Of a stretch of 64,000 bases of DNA, positions 61,479 to 64,000 are shown piece by piece (positions within the stretch are counted from its first letter, which is position 1; each line of letters opens with the position of its first letter). Origin of the DNA: CATQHP01 sp965214915 (GTDB lineage: Bacteria; Acidobacteriota; Terriglobia; Bryobacterales; UBA6623). The stretch is from positions 682,001-746,000 of the forward strand of contig CBDCCP010000002.1 in the NCBI GenBank assembly GCA_965214915.1, in the 5' to 3' direction. The translations under genes were made by a program, and so were the position numbers. The notes under the pieces were generated by a model. That model made no database searches and had not been told where the DNA came from. It saw only the letters and a list, made by a program, of their open reading frames with translations.

Positions 61479-62897
61479 TCAGGCGAGGATGTCGTCAATC
61501 ACGTGTCCATGCACGTCGGTCAGGCGCCGGTCGATGCCGTTGTGCCGCCAGGTCAGCCGCTTATGGTCGATGCCCAGCAAATGCAGCATTGTGGCGTGGA
61601 AGTCGTATGGCGTCGAGACGCTCTCGACGGCTTTGGCGCCGATTTCGTCCGTGGCCCCGTAGCTGACGCCGCCCTTGACGCCCGCCCCAGCGAACCACAC
61701 CGTGAACGCATTCGGGTTGTGGTCGCGGCCGAGGGTTCCTTCTTGGTGCGTAGGCATGCGGCCGAACTCGGTCGCCCACACGACCAGTGTGTCTGCGAGC
61801 AAGCCCAACGTCTTCAGATCCTGGAGCAGCGCCGCCGTGGGCCGATCGAGGATCGGGCAGTGACGCTCGTAGTCGGCTTTGAGCGTTTTGTGCGCGTCCC
61901 AGTTGAGCAGCCCGTCGACGCCGGACGCCCGCGAGGCGCAGAAGAGGTTGACGAAGCGCACGCCGCGCTCGAGCAGCCGCCGCGCAAGCAGACAGTTGCG
62001 GGCGTAGGCGGCTTTGAGGGGGTTGCGGTCATCGACGCCGTAGAGCTTCCTGACGGCGGGGCTCTCGCTCGCAAGGTCGGAGGCTTCGGGAGCCGAGAGC
62101 TGCATTCTCGCGGCCAACTCGTAGGCGGCGATGCGGGCTTCAAGGTCGCCGTCGCCCGGATGACGGTCGGCGTGGCGGCGGTTCAAGAAGCCGAGGAAGT
62201 TGCGGGCGCCGATCTCCTGCGCTTCGCCGATCGACTCCGGCCTGGCCAGATTGCGGATCGGGTTCTGGGCGTTGAAGACGATCGCCTGGTGTTCGGCGGG
62301 CAGAAAGCCGGCGCCCCAGTTGGCAGGACCGGCGGGCGGTTCGCCGCGGACGTCGGGGATGGCGACATAGGTCGGCAGATTGTTGTTGTCCGACCCGAGA
62401 GCGTAGCCGATCCACGAGCCGGCGGAGGGAAAGCCTTCCAGCACGAAACCGGTGTTCATGTAGATGCAGCCCGGCCCGTGGGTATTGGTCTTGGACTGCA
62501 TCGAGTGGACGAAGGCGATCTCGTCGACCCATCCGCCCAGGTGCGGCAGCAATGCAGTGATCGGCTTGCCGGATTCGCCTCGCGGCTTGAACTCCCATGG
62601 CGAGCCCATCAGCGCGCCGTTCTTGCCTTGGAAGGTAACCAGTTCGGCTCCTGCGGGCGGCGGCCGGCCCGAGCGCCGCTGCAGCTCGGGCTTGTAGTCC
62701 CACAGGTCGATGTGCGAGGCCGCGCCGGGACAGAAGATCTGCAGGACGCATTTGGCCTTCGGCACAAAGTGCGGGCCGACAGCCGCCCCGGTCTCGCGCG
62801 GCAGCATGGCCGCAAGCGCGGCGCCTCCGAGGCCGTTGGCCATGTCGGCGAACCAGTCGCGGCGGGACGGAAGACGGCGGGGCGGCTTAGAAAACAT
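61479..62897 (-). CDS. DUF1501-domain protein, Tat-exported
   Basis: 472 aa with a Tat signal (LPSRRDWFADMANGLGGAAL). DUF1501 features: KCVLQIFCPGAASHIDLWDYKP, the MSPWEFKP-like MGSPWEFKPRG, GFPSAGSWIGYALGS, FVNLFCASRASGVDGLLNWD, VVWATEFGRMPTHQEGTLG and RDHNPNAFTVWFAGAGVKGG. The fold is sulfatase/alkaline-phosphatase-like, and genes of this family almost always pair with DUF1549/DUF1553 cytochrome genes in Planctomycetes and Acidobacteria. Enzyme activity is unproven. It overlaps the upstream gene by 11 bp. Confidence 0.92.
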   Translation of the reverse strand: MFSKPPRRLPSRRDWFADMANGLGGAALAAMLPRETGAAVGPHFVPKAKCVLQIFCPGAASHIDLWDYKPELQRRSGRPPPAGAELVTFQGKNGALMGSPWEFKPRGESGKPITALLPHLGGWVDEIAFVHSMQSKTNTHGPGCIYMNTGFVLEGFPSAGSWIGYALGSDNNNLPTYVAIPDVRGEPPAGPANWGAGFLPAEHQAIVFNAQNPIRNLARPESIGEAQEIGARNFLGFLNRRHADRHPGDGDLEARIAAYELAARMQLSAPEASDLASESPAVRKLYGVDDRNPLKAAYARNCLLARRLLERGVRFVNLFCASRASGVDGLLNWDAHKTLKADYERHCPILDRPTAALLQDLKTLGLLADTLVVWATEFGRMPTHQEGTLGRDHNPNAFTVWFAGAGVKGGVSYGATDEIGAKAVESVSTPYDFHATMLHLLGIDHKRLTWRHNGIDRRLTDVHGHVIDDILA

Positions 62898-64000
62898 AGA
62901 TCAGCTCGTTCGCGTTGAGAATGGCGCGGGCGAACATCGTCCAGTCTTGGCTGTCGACGAACGCGAGGGATTCGCCAAGCTCCTCGGCGTCGGGCGCGCG
63001 TTGGAAAGCGAGTCTCCAGATGCGCCCGATGCGCGCCGCGGGATCGTCGCCCGCTTCGGCCTGCGAGCGCGCGGCCAGGAACTCGGCCTGTTGGAGCAAG
63101 AACGGGTTGTTGAGCAGGCTCAGCGCTTGGAGCGGCGTGGTGGTCGAGACGCGTTTCGGAGCCGCCAGAGCCGTGTCCGGGCAGTCGAACTGCCCGAGCA
63201 ATTCCGGCTTCACCGAGCGTGCGTGCTGGTGGTAGGCCGAGCGGCGATAGGTTTCCGGTCCGAACTCCTCGATGGGGTAGTAGGTGGCGACGTTGTCAAC
63301 CGTGTAGCGATAGAGCCGAAACCCGGGGCCGCCCATCGTGCGGTCGAGTCGGCCGCTGACGGCGAGCACCGTGTCGCGCACCTCCTCGGCGGAGAGGCGG
63401 CGCGGCGGTCGGCGCCACAAATAGACCGCGTCACGGTCTTCGGCCGCCGCCTCTTCGCGGTAAGCGCCGGATTGGCGATAGGTCGCCGAGAGCACGATAT
63501 CCCGGTGCAGTCCCTTGAGGCGCCAGCCGTGCTTGCGGACCAGCCGGTCGGCCAGCCACTCGAGCAGATCGGGGTGCGTCGGGCGCTCGCCGTTGGCGCC
63601 GAAGTCGCTCGGCGTGCGGACGATCGCCCGCCCCAAGTGGTGCATCCAAACGCGGTTGGCGATGACGCGGGCTGTGAGCGCGTTGTCGTCCGAGGCGATC
63701 CAGCGCGCGAGCGCCAAACGACGCTCGCCTTCGGGGGCGTTCGGGTCGAGCTCGAAGCCTTCGAGCAACTCGCTCAGCGAAGCGATGCTGCGCGGGGAGA
63801 CCTCGTCGCCCTTGCGCATCGGGTCGCCCCGCAACATGACGAAGCTCGACTCGGCCGGCTGCTCGAAGCGGCCCAGGAACGCCCGGCGCGGCTCTTTGAG
63901 TTGAGCGAGCTTGCGTTTCGCCGATTTTTGGCGCTGCTCGAGCTGCTCCCACTGCTGCGCCTCGTCCGCCGAGAAGACGGCGAAGAGCAGCAGGCGCTCG
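62887..64000 (-). CDS. DUF1553 (PSD1-type) protein, 5' end beyond the window
   Basis: The frame is open to the window edge (371 codons here); ATG 63837 is internal because conserved residues precede it (RRAFLGRFEQPAESSFVMLR). DUF1553 motifs: RRLALARWI, ARVIANRVWMHHLGRAIV, TPSDFGANGERPTHPDLLEW, RDIVLSATYRQSG, PPRRLSAEEVRDTVLAVSG, and TPLQALSLLNNPFL. Full proteins usually carry an N-terminal cytochrome-c-like (PSCyt1) domain and DUF1549, which would lie outside. It is the usual operon partner of DUF1501. Confidence 0.9.
   Translation of the reverse strand, partial: ERLLLFAVFSADEAQQWEQLEQRQKSAKRKLAQLKEPRRAFLGRFEQPAESSFVMLRGDPMRKGDEVSPRSIASLSELLEGFELDPNAPEGERRLALARWIASDDNALTARVIANRVWMHHLGRAIVRTPSDFGANGERPTHPDLLEWLADRLVRKHGWRLKGLHRDIVLSATYRQSGAYREEAAAEDRDAVYLWRRPPRRLSAEEVRDTVLAVSGRLDRTMGGPGFRLYRYTVDNVATYYPIEEFGPETYRRSAYHQHARSVKPELLGQFDCPDTALAAPKRVSTTTPLQALSLLNNPFLLQQAEFLAARSQAEAGDDPAARIGRIWRLAFQRAPDAEELGESLAFVDSQDWTMFARAILNANELIYVF

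Noticed and set aside
1..64000. tRNA, rRNA or CRISPR arrays.
   Set aside because: Reading both strands I found no T-loop-like tRNA cores, no rRNA signatures and no regularly spaced repeats beyond the IS copies and heptamer elements.

Overview
The window is GC-rich, densely coded bacterial chromosome, most likely from an acidobacterium of the Bryobacterales/Solibacter group. The grounds are TIGR03437 (the 'Solibacter' C-terminal domain) in one gene and related tails in two others, a hopanoid-associated epimerase of the HpnA type, a C-terminal remnant of a Solibacter-type outer-membrane receptor, and many secreted catabolic proteins: three sulfatases, ThuA, Gfo/Idh/MocA, SMP-30, a PVC-type cytochrome, DUF1501 and DUF1553. 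The genus is an inference; no rRNA gene is present.

Layout. 1-3751: a Sel1-repeat gene cut by an IS5-type insertion. 3852-7965: secreted beta-propeller, GlcE-like flavoprotein, sulfatase and [2Fe-2S] ferredoxin in one direction. 8133-10048: cupin, a frameshifted SDR and a SnoaL-like protein. 10152-18739: M28 peptidase, Gfo/Idh/MocA, HpnA, galactose mutarotase + SMP-30, zinc alcohol dehydrogenase, MsrP. 18982-25397: large cytochrome lipoprotein, PQQ-type propeller with EF-hands, IlvD/Edd dehydratase. 25410-27759: acyl-CoA dehydrogenase with a zinc-ribbon coiled-coil protein, then queF. 27914-29148: second IS copy. 29209-36883: priA, SGNH lipoprotein, HlyD adaptor, GNAT, sulfatase, ThuA. 36934-42750: a form-II carbon-monoxide-dehydrogenase-like operon (S-L-M-MoxR-CoxE). 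42907-45353: alpha/beta hydrolase and GntP permease. 45517-51161: a complete B12-uptake operon (promoter, cobalamin riboswitch, btuB-F-C-D). 51176-58371: pgsA, an unusual three-gene envelope unit, then rph, rdgB and a ROK kinase. 58633-64000: FGE-fold protein, sulfatase, receptor remnant, DUF1501 and DUF1553 genes.

How it works together. The picture is an aerobic heterotroph using sulfated and other polysaccharides or sugar acids (sulfatases, mutarotase, lactonase-like proteins, sugar-acid dehydratase, GntP, ROK kinase) with periplasmic redox proteins. It takes up cobalamin under riboswitch control. Two almost identical IS5-type elements lie 24.2 kb apart in direct orientation. The first interrupts a gene that reads intact once the element is removed in silico. 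The second has mismatched flanks and abuts a gene remnant, which suggests a local deletion. Several genes have a -10-like box 6-9 bases before the start codon and no Shine-Dalgarno, suggesting leaderless mRNAs. I saw no tRNA, rRNA or CRISPR array.
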